Assembly (NCBI RefSeq): GCF_900103325.1
Contig: NZ_FMXM01000009.1
Coordinates: forward strand, 62,001 to 126,000
Length of the DNA stretch: 64,000 bases
Direction: 5' to 3'
DNA from: Mesorhizobium qingshengii
Lineage (GTDB): Bacteria; Pseudomonadota; Alphaproteobacteria; Rhizobiales; Rhizobiaceae
This document shows positions 33,901 to 40,938 of the stretch, in pieces. Position 1 is the stretch's first letter. Each line of letters opens with the position of its first letter. A model generated the notes under the pieces. It did no database searches. It was not told the DNA's origin and saw only the letters and a program-made list of their open reading frames with translations. Both the position numbers and the translations under genes were made by a program.

Positions 33901-34479
33901 TCAGAAAGTAACACGGTAATTCAGCCAGAGGTGCTGGCTCTCCGGTTTAGCGTTAACCAGATATTTCAAGGTTTCCTCTGGCGCCATTTCGCTGGCCGCG
34001 AGCCGGCAATTGACGCTGTAGGTGCCCAAATCGCCGTAGTTCGCTTCGCAGGGCTTTTCAGTGAGGTTGCCGCCGATGGTCGCGGTGAGCGACAAGGAAA
34101 AAGTGCTGTTCGCACTCGGGTGCATCTGCGTGAGGAAACCAAGCTTGAGGCTGGGCTCGATGCGATACTTCTCGCCTTCTTCTCCGGTGCCAAATCCCCA
34201 AAGGATGCCGGTATCCTCCGTGATCTGGGTCAGCAGGTCGACGTGCATGTCGACCCAGCTGGCGCGGTACCATTGGTTGAACGATACCCGGCTGCCGTTC
34301 TGCAGTTCATAACCGCCGTCGCCCAGGCCTCGCGCGCGATCGCTGAGCGGCGAGCCCTGATGGATGTCGACCAGCGATGTCGTCATTTCCTGTGCAATCG
34401 CCGGAGACGCCGCAAGGAGCCCGTACAGCAGGAGCGCCGTCGTGCGGAAACTCACTCGATTGCCGGACCTTCCGCGCAT
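33901..34479 (-). CDS. Small exported protein, putative outer-membrane beta-barrel
   Basis: A 192-aa protein with a signal peptide (TALLLYGLLAASPAIAQ) and no other hydrophobic helix. The mature part alternates polar and hydrophobic residues as in beta strands (RIEPSLKLGFLTQM; STFSLSLTATIGGNL) and ends HLWLNYRVTF: a terminal Phe with alternating aromatics is the usual outer-membrane insertion signal. Two Cys (EKPCEANYG; SVNCRLA) may pair. No family recognised. An upstream in-frame Met at 34548 is a less likely start. It lies 86 bases upstream of the subtilase gene on the same strand, suggesting a shared function at the cell surface (inference). Confidence 0.65.
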   Translation of the reverse strand: MRGRSGNRVSFRTTALLLYGLLAASPAIAQEMTTSLVDIHQGSPLSDRARGLGDGGYELQNGSRVSFNQWYRASWVDMHVDLLTQITEDTGILWGFGTGEEGEKYRIEPSLKLGFLTQMHPSANSTFSLSLTATIGGNLTEKPCEANYGDLGTYSVNCRLAASEMAPEETLKYLVNAKPESQHLWLNYRVTF

Positions 34480-34787
34480 GCGCGAAATACCTCGCCCCAC
34501 CGATTCCGGACCAGTGCCTGGTGGCGACGGACTTCTCTTGCAGCCCACTGTAGCCGGATTATTCGCCCGACAGTGGCACGGGTTCGGTTACCGCAGGGTT
34601 TATCTTAGCTGATACAAATATGATTTTTTGGCCCCGCAGGGTCTGTGCCCGCGCCGCGTCGTTCAGGCGGCGCGCTTGATCAAATCGCCCGCGAGGGCAT
34701 CAAGTGCCGATCGCGGGCGTCTCAGCCAACGTTCATTGTCTGCTGGTGCCCGTTTGCCGTAGCTGACAAGCCCAGGCGGCGCAAAAC
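34480..34787. other. Promoter region upstream of the outer-membrane protein/subtilase pair; no gene seen
   Basis: 308 bases. Contains an AT-richer stretch (TTATCTTAGCTGATAC) in a GC-rich background, likely part of the promoter for the minus-strand pair. It also holds a GCGCCGC / GCGGCGC hairpin (34651-34673) that may end the DUF1059 transcript. Confidence 0.45.
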
Positions 34788-34973
34788 CTACGCGGCGTCG
34801 CGGACCTTCTCGATGCGCGAGCGGATCGCCTCGATCATCGTCTCGCGGATGACCGTCTCGCCATGCGTCTCGCGCATGTGATCGACAGCACGGCGCATGA
34901 CCTCGGCCTCTTCGTCGGCACGTGTGTGCCAGTCACAGCCGGGAACGAGCGACCCGCAGTGAAATTCCTTCAT
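34788..34973 (-). CDS. DUF1059 family small protein
   Basis: A 61-aa protein. The family signature is complete: MKEFHCGSLVPGCDWHTRAD, with the two conserved Cys and Trp, followed by an acidic/helical HMRETHG segment. A strong AAGGAGAATCCC ribosome binding site precedes the ATG at 34971-34973. DUF1059 proteins are short, cytosolic and of unknown function; the CxnC and His residues suggest metal binding (inference). It is monocistronic. Confidence 0.9.
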   Translation of the reverse strand: MKEFHCGSLVPGCDWHTRADEEAEVMRRAVDHMRETHGETVIRETMIEAIRSRIEKVRDAA

Positions 34974-35118
34974 GGGATTCTCCTTTTCCTCCGTGGAGCC
35001 TGTTCGAGGCTCCGGCACTTTTTTGGCTCATGTCCAATTCCAGGATTGGATCTTCGGACCACGAGCGGGTGGGCAGCATAACACAGATGGGGTGGTGTTA
35101 GTTGCGGTCAACGGCAAA

Positions 35119-35144
35119 AAGGCGGAGCAGCGCTGCTCCGCCTT
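35119..35144 (-). terminator. Rho-independent terminator after the DUF1344 gene
   Basis: Perfect 26-bp palindrome AAGGCGGAGCAGC/GCTGCTCCGCCTT. Read on the minus strand the stem is followed by TTTTT extending into TTTTTGCC. It is 59 bases beyond the DUF1344 stop. Confidence 0.85.
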
Positions 35145-35203
35145 CTTACGCTACCCCAAAACAGGGCCAGACATCGTCTCGTCCTGCTCGGGCGGACCGG
35201 CCA

Positions 35204-35464
35204 TCACTTCACGATCTTGACTGCCTCGGCAACCTTGTTCTTGCCGCTCATGTCCCATGAGACTCTGACCTTCTCACCGACCTTCAGGCCAGGATCCTTG
35301 AAGGTCTCGGGAAGCGTAAAGGTAGATCCGTTGTCGAGCACAAGGCTCATGGCCGTCGCGTCGAAGGTCTTGATCGTTCCGGTGGTGTGCTTGACGGCGG
35401 CGAACGCCACCGAACCGGAAGCGAGAAGGGCAGCCGCTGCAGCCGAAACAATGATCTTGCGCAT
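35204..35464 (-). CDS. DUF1344 family exported small protein
   Basis: An 86-aa periplasmic protein. It has a signal peptide (AAAAALLASGSVAFAA) and a small beta-rich mature domain (TTGTIKTFDATAMSLVLDNG; FTLPETFKD) characteristic of DUF1344, an OB-like fold common in rhizobia. The start at 35464 follows CAGGAG; an upstream in-frame ATG at 35518 would add a non-signal extension. The 5' UTR contains a near-perfect hairpin (GCGGGCATCCT with AGGATGTCCCGC, 35488-35514) just upstream of the ribosome binding site, and a large palindromic element further out. Function unknown. Confidence 0.85.
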   Translation of the reverse strand: MRKIIVSAAAAALLASGSVAFAAVKHTTGTIKTFDATAMSLVLDNGSTFTLPETFKDPGLKVGEKVRVSWDMSGKNKVAEAVKIVK

Positions 35465-35533
35465 TGCGAAGTACTCCTGGAAAGGAGCGGGCATCCTTTT
35501 GACGAGGATGTCCCGCATCGTCTGGGCCGTCCG

Positions 35534-35648
35534 GTCGCGTCGGGTCGCGGCTCGCCTTGTCTTGACGCAATTCCGAACGGGAAACCGTTTCGCACTTTCC
35601 CGGAATTGCGCTCAGGCGAACCGCCGGCGCTTCCCGACCCGACCCGAC
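35534..35648. repeat. Nested palindromic element (about 115 bp)
   Basis: Outer arms GTCGCGTCGGGTCG (35534-35547) and CGACCCGACCCGAC (35635-35648) pair with one mismatch. Inside is a perfect 10-bp pair CGCAATTCCG / CGGAATTGCG (35566-35575 with 35601-35610) around a 25-base loop. The core resembles the other dispersed palindromes of this window. It lies upstream of the DUF1344 gene and could be its promoter-proximal element or a mobile repeat of the RIME kind. Confidence 0.6.
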
Positions 35649-35777
35649 AAATAGGCCAGTCTTTTCAAGCGCCTATTAGACGAAAAAGAAATCTTTCGAG
35701 GCACCGTGTGCCACATTCCATGCCCATTTCGAGCGAATGGGACATCAATGCGACCTCACATCCTACTCACCATTTTG

Positions 35778-36692
35778 TTACGGCCATCGAACCTCTGGCG
35801 GCAGGCTGGAGAGGATGGAGGCGACATTGCCGCCAGTCTTCAGGCCGAAAATGGTGCCGCGATCGTGAAGCAGATTGAATTCGACGTAGCGGCCGCGGCG
35901 GATGAGCTGTTCGTCGCGGTCGCCGTCGGTCCAGTTCTCGTTGAAATTGGCGCGCACGAGATGAGCATAGACAACGAGAAACGAGCGCCCGACATCCTGG
36001 ACGAAGTTGAAGTCGGCGTTCCAGCCGCCTTTGTCATCACCCGAATGCAGCCAGTCGAAGAAGATGCCGCCGGTGCCGCGCGGCTCGTTGCGGTGCGACA
36101 GATAGAAGTACTCGTCGCACCAGGCCTTGAATTTCGGGTAGTCGGCCACGTCGGCGTTCTTCTCGCAAGCAAATTGCATGGCGCGGTGGAAGGCGATCGT
36201 ATCGGGATCGTCCTGGCTGCGGCGGCGATCGAGCACCGGCGTTAAATCGGCGCCACCACCGAACCATTGTCTGGATGTGACCACCATGCGCGTGTTCATG
36301 TGCACGGCCGGAACGTTGGGGTTCCACGGATGCGCGATCAGCGAAATGCCAGATGCCCAGAAGCGCGGGTCTTCCTCGGCGCCTGGCATCTGCTTCCTGA
36401 ATTCGGGTGAGAACTCGCCATGGACGGTCGAGGTGTGGACGCCGACCTTCTCGAAGACGCGGCCATGCATCATCGACATGGTGCCGCCGCCGCCGCGACC
36501 CTCGTCGCGTTCCCAGGGCGCCTTTTCGAAACGGCCGGGTGACCATGAGGCCAGCGGGCCCCCAAGATCCTGCTCGATCTGTTCGAACCCAGCGCAGATG
36601 CGTTCGCGCAGCGCCTCGAACCACAACCGCGCCTTCATCTTCTTCTGTTCGATGTCGGCGGGCAGGCCTGCCGGTATTTCGGGTCGTTCCAA
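35778..36692 (-). CDS. hemF: Oxygen-dependent coproporphyrinogen III oxidase
   Basis: Converts coproporphyrinogen III to protoporphyrinogen IX in haem synthesis, using O2, in the cytoplasm. 304 aa. Diagnostic stretches are [60 protein letters not shown] and [14 protein letters not shown] set the start at a TTG (complement of 36690-36692) because GGAG lies seven bases upstream and the length fits; the only in-frame ATGs near are 18 residues inside or far upstream. It is monocistronic. Confidence 0.96.
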   Translation of the reverse strand: MERPEIPAGLPADIEQKKMKARLWFEALRERICAGFEQIEQDLGGPLASWSPGRFEKAPWERDEGRGGGGTMSMMHGRVFEKVGVHTSTVHGEFSPEFRKQMPGAEEDPRFWASGISLIAHPWNPNVPAVHMNTRMVVTSRQWFGGGADLTPVLDRRRSQDDPDTIAFHRAMQFACEKNADVADYPKFKAWCDEYFYLSHRNEPRGTGGIFFDWLHSGDDKGGWNADFNFVQDVGRSFLVVYAHLVRANFNENWTDGDRDEQLIRRGRYVEFNLLHDRGTIFGLKTGGNVASILSSLPPEVRWP

Positions 36693-36793
36693 GTGCCGTC
36701 TCCGGTTGCGGGCGGCGAGTCCTACAAATGACTCGTCTTTTGCCGGCGCGATCCCTAATCTCTTAAGGGACAGGGTCAAGTCACTTTGGTTTC

Positions 36794-36840
36794 GCGCATG
36801 ATCCTTTCCGAAACTCGATTCCGATTTCGGGGTCATGCGC
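36794..36840. repeat. Dispersed palindromic repeat (GCGCATGATCC core)
   Basis: Arms GCGCATGA / TCATGCGC (36794-36801 and 36833-36840) enclose CCGAAA...TTTCGG. Same family as the elements at 6058, 43628 and 62698. It sits between the divergent hemF and a small plus-strand gene, so promoter elements may overlap it. Confidence 0.65.
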
Positions 36841-36861
36841 TACGGTGCAAGGAGTTGTTTC

Positions 36862-37119
36862 GTGCGCACCCCGGCAAGACCGCCGCTGGATGGCCTGAAG
36901 AAAAGGCTCGACCAAAGCCGGGCCGAGCGTGCGCGCATGCCGCGCGACGGGTTCCTGCGCGAGACCTTCCTGCTGCCGCGCTCCGATGCGCGGCTCAAGG
37001 CCAAGGAATGGTTCGATCGCTTTCCCAAGCAAGCCTACTGGACCGAGATCGAAAGCTGGTTCGAGCGCCCGGGGGACCTCATCGAATTCACCATCAGGCG
37101 ATTGCCGGCGGCTGACTGA
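36862..37119 (+). CDS. Conserved hypothetical protein (85 aa)
   Basis: A basic 85-aa protein with no signal peptide or membrane segment; I do not recognise a family. Visible features are a Lys/Arg-rich first half (LDGLKKRLDQSRAERARMPR) and a Trp-containing, acidic second half (AYWTEIESWFERPGDLIEFT). The GTG start at 36862 is chosen because AAGGAG lies eight bases upstream; an ATG at 36835 lies in the palindromic repeat. Composition and coding bias are those of a real gene. It ends convergent to soxR. Confidence 0.65.
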   Translation: MRTPARPPLDGLKKRLDQSRAERARMPRDGFLRETFLLPRSDARLKAKEWFDRFPKQAYWTEIESWFERPGDLIEFTIRRLPAAD

Positions 37120-37146
37120 AGCGCGGCATGCTCCCGGCAAGGGGGC

Positions 37147-37590
37147 TCAGTCCGCCACCAGTCGCCTTGCGCCGGTGCCTTCCCTTGCCAGTCGGTCGCC
37201 CTTGTTCCTCAGCGGGCATTTGTCGATCGACATGCAGCCGCAGCCGATGCAGTCGGTCAGCCCGTCGCGCAGTTTCTTCAATTGGGCGATCTTGTGGTCG
37301 AGCCCGTCGCGCCAGGCGGTCGACAGCAGGCTCCAGTCGTCGCGCGTCGGCGTGCGGCCCTCTGGCAGGGATGCCAAGGCTGTGCCGATCTCGGCCAGCG
37401 AGATGCCGACCTCCTGCGCGACCTTGATGACCGCCACCCGCCGCAGCACGTCGCGGCCGTAGCGACGCTGGTTGCCCGATGTGCGGTGGCTGCGGATCAG
37501 GCCGCGGGCCTCGTAGAAATGCAGCGCCGACACCGCCACTCCGCTGCGCGCGGCCACCTGGCCGACCGTCAATTCCGTTACCGGTGCCAT
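37147..37590 (-). CDS. soxR: Redox-sensing transcriptional activator SoxR
   Basis: A 147-aa MerR-family regulator with a [2Fe-2S] cluster. The HTH is residues 8-32 ([20 protein letters not shown]). The cluster ligands are Cys114, Cys117, Cys119 and Cys125 in [12 protein letters not shown], exactly the SoxR spacing. Oxidation of the cluster by redox-cycling compounds switches transcription on. A SoxR-type palindrome lies in its own promoter at 37625-37642. The nearest plus-strand gene is far away, so the visible target is soxR itself; outside enteric bacteria, SoxR usually controls transporters and oxidoreductases directly. Confidence 0.96.
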   Translation of the reverse strand: MAPVTELTVGQVAARSGVAVSALHFYEARGLIRSHRTSGNQRRYGRDVLRRVAVIKVAQEVGISLAEIGTALASLPEGRTPTRDDWSLLSTAWRDGLDHKIAQLKKLRDGLTDCIGCGCMSIDKCPLRNKGDRLAREGTGARRLVAD

Positions 37591-37624
37591 CCCTGATTTT
37601 TCCGCTCTGATTTTTTCCGCTTGA

Positions 37625-37642
37625 CCTCAAGTTAAGTTGAGC
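37625..37642. promoter_or_regulatory. SoxR operator
   Basis: CCTCAAGTTAAGTTGAGC at 37625-37642 matches the classical SoxR box CCTCAAGTTAACTTGAGG except for two positions. It lies 35 bases upstream of the soxR start. This supports autoregulation. Confidence 0.85.
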
Positions 37643-37721
37643 TTGTAGCGAAGAAAGCCTGGATGCGCAAATGTAGGAGAAGGCGATGTGCGCCTGGGTG
37701 AAGATGACGGGTGGCGAACTC

Positions 37722-38180
37722 CTATCCGAGCTGCCGGATGGCTTCGCCCGCCACCATGGCGACGGACAACGCGACGTTGATGCTGCGCGCCGCGCCCTGC
37801 ATGGGGATGGTCAGCCGCGCATCCGCCGCCTGATGGACAGGATCCGGCACGCCTGCGGATTCGCGGCCGAACAGGAGAATGTCTCCCTTGGCGAAGGCGA
37901 AGCTCGTATAAGCGGTCGAGGCTTTGGTCGACAACAGCACCAGTCGGCGCGAGTCCGCCTTGCGCCAGTCCTCGAAGGCGTGCCAGTCGACATGCCGGGT
38001 CAGGTCAGCCATTTCGAGGTAATCCATGCCGGCTCGCTTGAGCGCCCGGTCGGAGAGCGGAAATCCGGCCGGTTCGATGATATCGACGCCGAGCCCGAGG
38101 CAAGCGGCGAAGCGCAGGATTGTACCGGTGTTGCCGGCGATATCAGGTTGATAGAGCGCGATGCGGAGACGATCGTTCAT
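37722..38180 (-). CDS. trmL: tRNA (cytidine/uridine-34 2'-O)-methyltransferase
   Basis: A 152-aa SPOUT-fold methyltransferase that methylates the wobble ribose of certain leucine tRNAs using S-adenosylmethionine. Family signatures are IALYQPDIAGNTGTILRFA, ALKRAGMDY, DILLFGRESAGVP and IPMQGAARSINVALSVAMV, the last being the knotted cofactor site. It is upstream of soxR on the same strand with a 131-base gap that holds the SoxR box, so the two are separately controlled. Confidence 0.95.
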   Translation of the reverse strand: MNDRLRIALYQPDIAGNTGTILRFAACLGLGVDIIEPAGFPLSDRALKRAGMDYLEMADLTRHVDWHAFEDWRKADSRRLVLLSTKASTAYTSFAFAKGDILLFGRESAGVPDPVHQAADARLTIPMQGAARSINVALSVAMVAGEAIRQLG

Positions 38181-38320
38181 TTCCGCGTCCTTCTAATAAG
38201 TGGCAGATCGGCCACAGCGGCTTCGCGGTTTTGGAAATTCCTGGACCTGCGGGTGGCCATTTTCTGCGAAGTCGGGTATGTCAGGTCCATTGTCAACCCG
38301 AACCGATGGAGGGGTAATTC

Positions 38321-38398
38321 ATGATGACCATGCACATCCAGCGCCCCTCTCGTGGGCTTACCTGCCTGCTGGCGGTTTCGGTACGACGATTCTCCTGA
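38321..38398 (+). CDS. Possible 25-aa leader peptide
   Basis: ATGATGACCATG-starting frame encoding MMTMHIQRPSRGLTCLLAVS and five more residues, with a strong GGAGGGG ribosome binding site seven bases upstream. It stops 228 bases before the next gene. A hairpin (38428-38446) follows. No similarity recognised; length and position suggest a leader peptide or a spurious ORF. Confidence 0.4.
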   Translation: MMTMHIQRPSRGLTCLLAVSVRRFS

Positions 38399-38427
38399 CT
38401 CTCTAAGACTTGATCGCACCGATTCCC

Positions 38428-38446
38428 GCCGAAACGCTTTTTCGGC
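38428..38446 (+). promoter_or_regulatory. Hairpin downstream of the leader ORF
   Basis: GCCGAAA (38428-38434) pairs with TTTCGGC (38440-38446), 5-base loop. A second stem, GGGGC / GCCCC, lies at 38485-38499. They are candidate attenuator elements; neither has a U-tract. Confidence 0.3.
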
Positions 38447-38626
38447 ACCCGAAGGAATCCTGCGATGTTTTTCAAACTGTCAAAGGGGCTGAACGCCCCG
38501 CCTGAACATGTCCAGACCGATGCTTGCCGTCGTGTCCAGACCGACGCAATGCGCGCCTCCGGCCGAATGCCGGCGGACGATGTTGCTTCGCCTTTTTATC
38601 TCTATTTTCATACGGAGGACGGATCG

Positions 38627-39022
38627 ATGTTCGATCCCTACAGAATACCTGGCTCGAGGAGCCTGCATATCCACCGGCTGCCGACCTGGGCGCTGCTGAT
38701 CGGCGACACCTATTCGTCGGCCGTTCACGCCGAGGTCCGCCGCCGCCCGCATCGCGGCATGCTGCCGGATGTCGATTTCTCGCGTGCGGTTCCCGACCCG
38801 AGCCGGCCGTCGCTGGTGCGCCGGATCATCCGGCTGGTGCGGCCCGGCCCGAAAATCCGGGTCGTGGACAATTCGCCGTCAGGATCGTCAAGCGCGGCTG
38901 TCGGCGAAAAGCCGGCGAACCCCTATATTGCGCGAAGCAGGGCCGACGGTCCGGAGGATTCCGGACCGTCGGCCCTCGACGCCATGCAGTCCGAGGACTT
39001 CGTACGTTCGCGCGCCGCGTAG
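38627..39022 (+). CDS. Hypothetical protein upstream of the ABC exporters
   Basis: 131 aa from the ATG at 38627, which has GGAGG eight bases upstream; the same frame is open further 5' but without such a site. The sequence starts MFDPYRIPGSRSLHIHRLP and is basic, with VRRIIRLVRPGPKIRVVDN in the middle and a Ser/Ala-rich, probably disordered tail. No family recognised. A perfect 16-bp hairpin lies inside its 3' part (38940-38975), which is unusual for coding DNA. It is 29 bases from the first ABC exporter and may be co-transcribed with it. Confidence 0.5.
   Translation: MFDPYRIPGSRSLHIHRLPTWALLIGDTYSSAVHAEVRRRPHRGMLPDVDFSRAVPDPSRPSLVRRIIRLVRPGPKIRVVDNSPSGSSSAAVGEKPANPYIARSRADGPEDSGPSALDAMQSEDFVRSRAA
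38940..38975. repeat. Perfect 16-bp hairpin within the hypothetical gene
   Basis: GGGCCGACGGTCCGGA pairs fully with TCCGGACCGTCGGCCC around the loop GGAT. Very stable, but not followed by a U-tract. It could pause transcription or translation ahead of the ABC exporter genes. Confidence 0.6.
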
Positions 39023-39051
39023 GCGGAAAACAGATTTCATGAGCATGACCT

Positions 39052-40938
39052 ATGTTGTTGTTTAGCTGGTTTGAAAAAAAGCTCGATCCGTTCCCGGCAG
39101 CGGAACCGGTCGAGCCGCCCAGGACGCTGGTTGCCTTCTGCCTGCACTACACGCGCGGCGCCTGGCCCTATATCCTTGTCGATGCGGTGCTGGTGACGGC
39201 TATCGCCATCGCGGAAGTGTGGATGTTCGGCTTTCTCGGCCGCATCGTCGACTGGCTGTCGGCCCAGAACCGCGAAACCTTCCTGCAGACGGAGGGTTGG
39301 AAGCTGGCCGGAATGGCCTTCATCGTGCTGTTCGCGCTGCCCGGCACGGTATGGCTGCATTCGCTGCTCAACCAGCAGACGCTGATGGGTAACTATCCCA
39401 TGCGCATCCGCTGGCAGGTGCACCGCTACCTGCTCAAGCAGTCGATGAGCTTCTACCAGGACGAGTTTGCCGGCCGCATCGCCACCAAGCTGATGCAGAC
39501 GGCACTCGCCGTACGCGAATGCGTCATCAAGGTGATCGACGTCTTGAACTACGTCATCGTCTATTTCCTGGGCATGCTGTTCATCGTCGGGTCGGCCGAC
39601 TGGCGTCTGGCCGCTCCGCTCGGCGTCTGGCTGGTCGGCTACATCCTGTTGCTGCGCTACTTCATCCCCAGGCTGGGCAAGGTCGGCGAGGAGCAGGCCA
39701 ATGCACGTTCGACCATGACCGGCCGCGTCGTCGACAGCTACAGCAACATCCAGACGGTCAAGCTGTTCAGCCATGCACGCCGTGAAGCATCCTTCGCCAA
39801 GGAGGGCATGGCCGGCTTCCTGGACACGGTCTACCGGTCGATGCGGCTGGTGACCGTGCTTTTCGGCTCGCTCTACATTCTGAACGCGCTGCTCTTGTTC
39901 TCGGTCACCGTCATCTCGCTATGGCTTTGGCTTGGGCAAGCCGTGACGATCGGCGCGGTCGCCGTGGTCATCGGCCTGGTGCTCAGGATGTGGGGCATGT
40001 CGCAGTGGATCATGTGGGAAATGTCGGGCCTGTTCGAGAACATCGGCACGGTCCAGGACGGCATCGCCTCGATCTCGTTGCCGCGGCTGGTCGAGGACAG
40101 GCCTGATGCAAAGGACATCACCGTTTCCAGGGGTGAGATCCGGTTCGAGGATATCCGCTTCCACTACGGCAAGCAGAAAGGCGTGATCGAAAACCTGTCG
40201 CTGGCGGTGAAGCCGGGCGAGAAGGTCGGCATTGTCGGCCGCTCGGGCGCCGGCAAGTCGACGCTGGTCAACCTGCTCTTGCGTTTCTACGATCTTGAAA
40301 GCGGAAAGATCCTGATCGACGGCCAGGAGATCGCGGCGGTCAAGCAGGATTCGCTGCGTGCGCAGATCGGCATGGTCACGCAGGACACCTCGCTGCTGCA
40401 TCGCTCGGTGCGCGAGAACATCCTCTATGGCCGGCCCGACGCCAGCGAAGAGTTGCTTGTCGAGGCAGCGCGGCGCGCCGAGGCGCTGGATTTCATTGCC
40501 GGGCTTTCGGATGCCAATGACCGCAAGGGGTTCGATGCCCATGTCGGCGATCGCGGCGTCAAATTGTCCGGCGGCCAGCGGCAGCGCATCGCCATTGCTC
40601 GCGTTATGTTGAAGGACGCACCTATACTTATCCTTGACGAGGCGACGTCGGCGCTGGATTCCGAAGCCGAAGCGGCGATCCAGGAGAATCTCTACAAGCT
40701 CATGCAAGGCAAGACCGTCATCGCCATCGCGCACCGGCTGTCGACCATCGCGGCGATGGACAGGCTGGTGGTGATGGACAAGGGCCGTGTCATCGAGGAA
40801 GGTTCGCACGAGGAACTCGTCGCCAAGGGCGGGCTCTACGCGCAGCTCTGGCAGCGCCAGTCGGGCGGGTTCCTGCTCGAGGACGGCCCGGCCGACGCCG
40901 CCAATGACGCACTTGCAAAGGGCCAAGCTGCCGAATGA
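39052..40938 (+). CDS. ABC exporter half-transporter (membrane domain plus ATPase), first of a pair
   Basis: A 628-aa type IV ABC half-exporter with a six-helix membrane domain (residues 35-330; segments such as ILVDAVLVTAIAIAEVWMFG and VIVYFLGMLFIVGS) and an ATPase domain with Walker A GRSGAGKST, signature LSGGQRQRIAIARV, Walker B ILILDEATSALD and switch His in AIAHRLSTI. Both ATP-site residue sets look intact. Its stop overlaps the start of a second, similar half-transporter (ATGA), so they probably form a heterodimer. Substrate is unknown; drugs, lipids or peptides are possible. Confidence 0.92.
   Translation: MLLFSWFEKKLDPFPAAEPVEPPRTLVAFCLHYTRGAWPYILVDAVLVTAIAIAEVWMFGFLGRIVDWLSAQNRETFLQTEGWKLAGMAFIVLFALPGTVWLHSLLNQQTLMGNYPMRIRWQVHRYLLKQSMSFYQDEFAGRIATKLMQTALAVRECVIKVIDVLNYVIVYFLGMLFIVGSADWRLAAPLGVWLVGYILLLRYFIPRLGKVGEEQANARSTMTGRVVDSYSNIQTVKLFSHARREASFAKEGMAGFLDTVYRSMRLVTVLFGSLYILNALLLFSVTVISLWLWLGQAVTIGAVAVVIGLVLRMWGMSQWIMWEMSGLFENIGTVQDGIASISLPRLVEDRPDAKDITVSRGEIRFEDIRFHYGKQKGVIENLSLAVKPGEKVGIVGRSGAGKSTLVNLLLRFYDLESGKILIDGQEIAAVKQDSLRAQIGMVTQDTSLLHRSVRENILYGRPDASEELLVEAARRAEALDFIAGLSDANDRKGFDAHVGDRGVKLSGGQRQRIAIARVMLKDAPILILDEATSALDSEAEAAIQENLYKLMQGKTVIAIAHRLSTIAAMDRLVVMDKGRVIEEGSHEELVAKGGLYAQLWQRQSGGFLLEDGPADAANDALAKGQAAE

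Noticed and set aside
34645..34881. 78-codon plus-strand frame upstream of the DUF1059 gene
   Set aside because: Overlaps the DUF1059 gene and a GC hairpin, has no ribosome binding site and no similarity.
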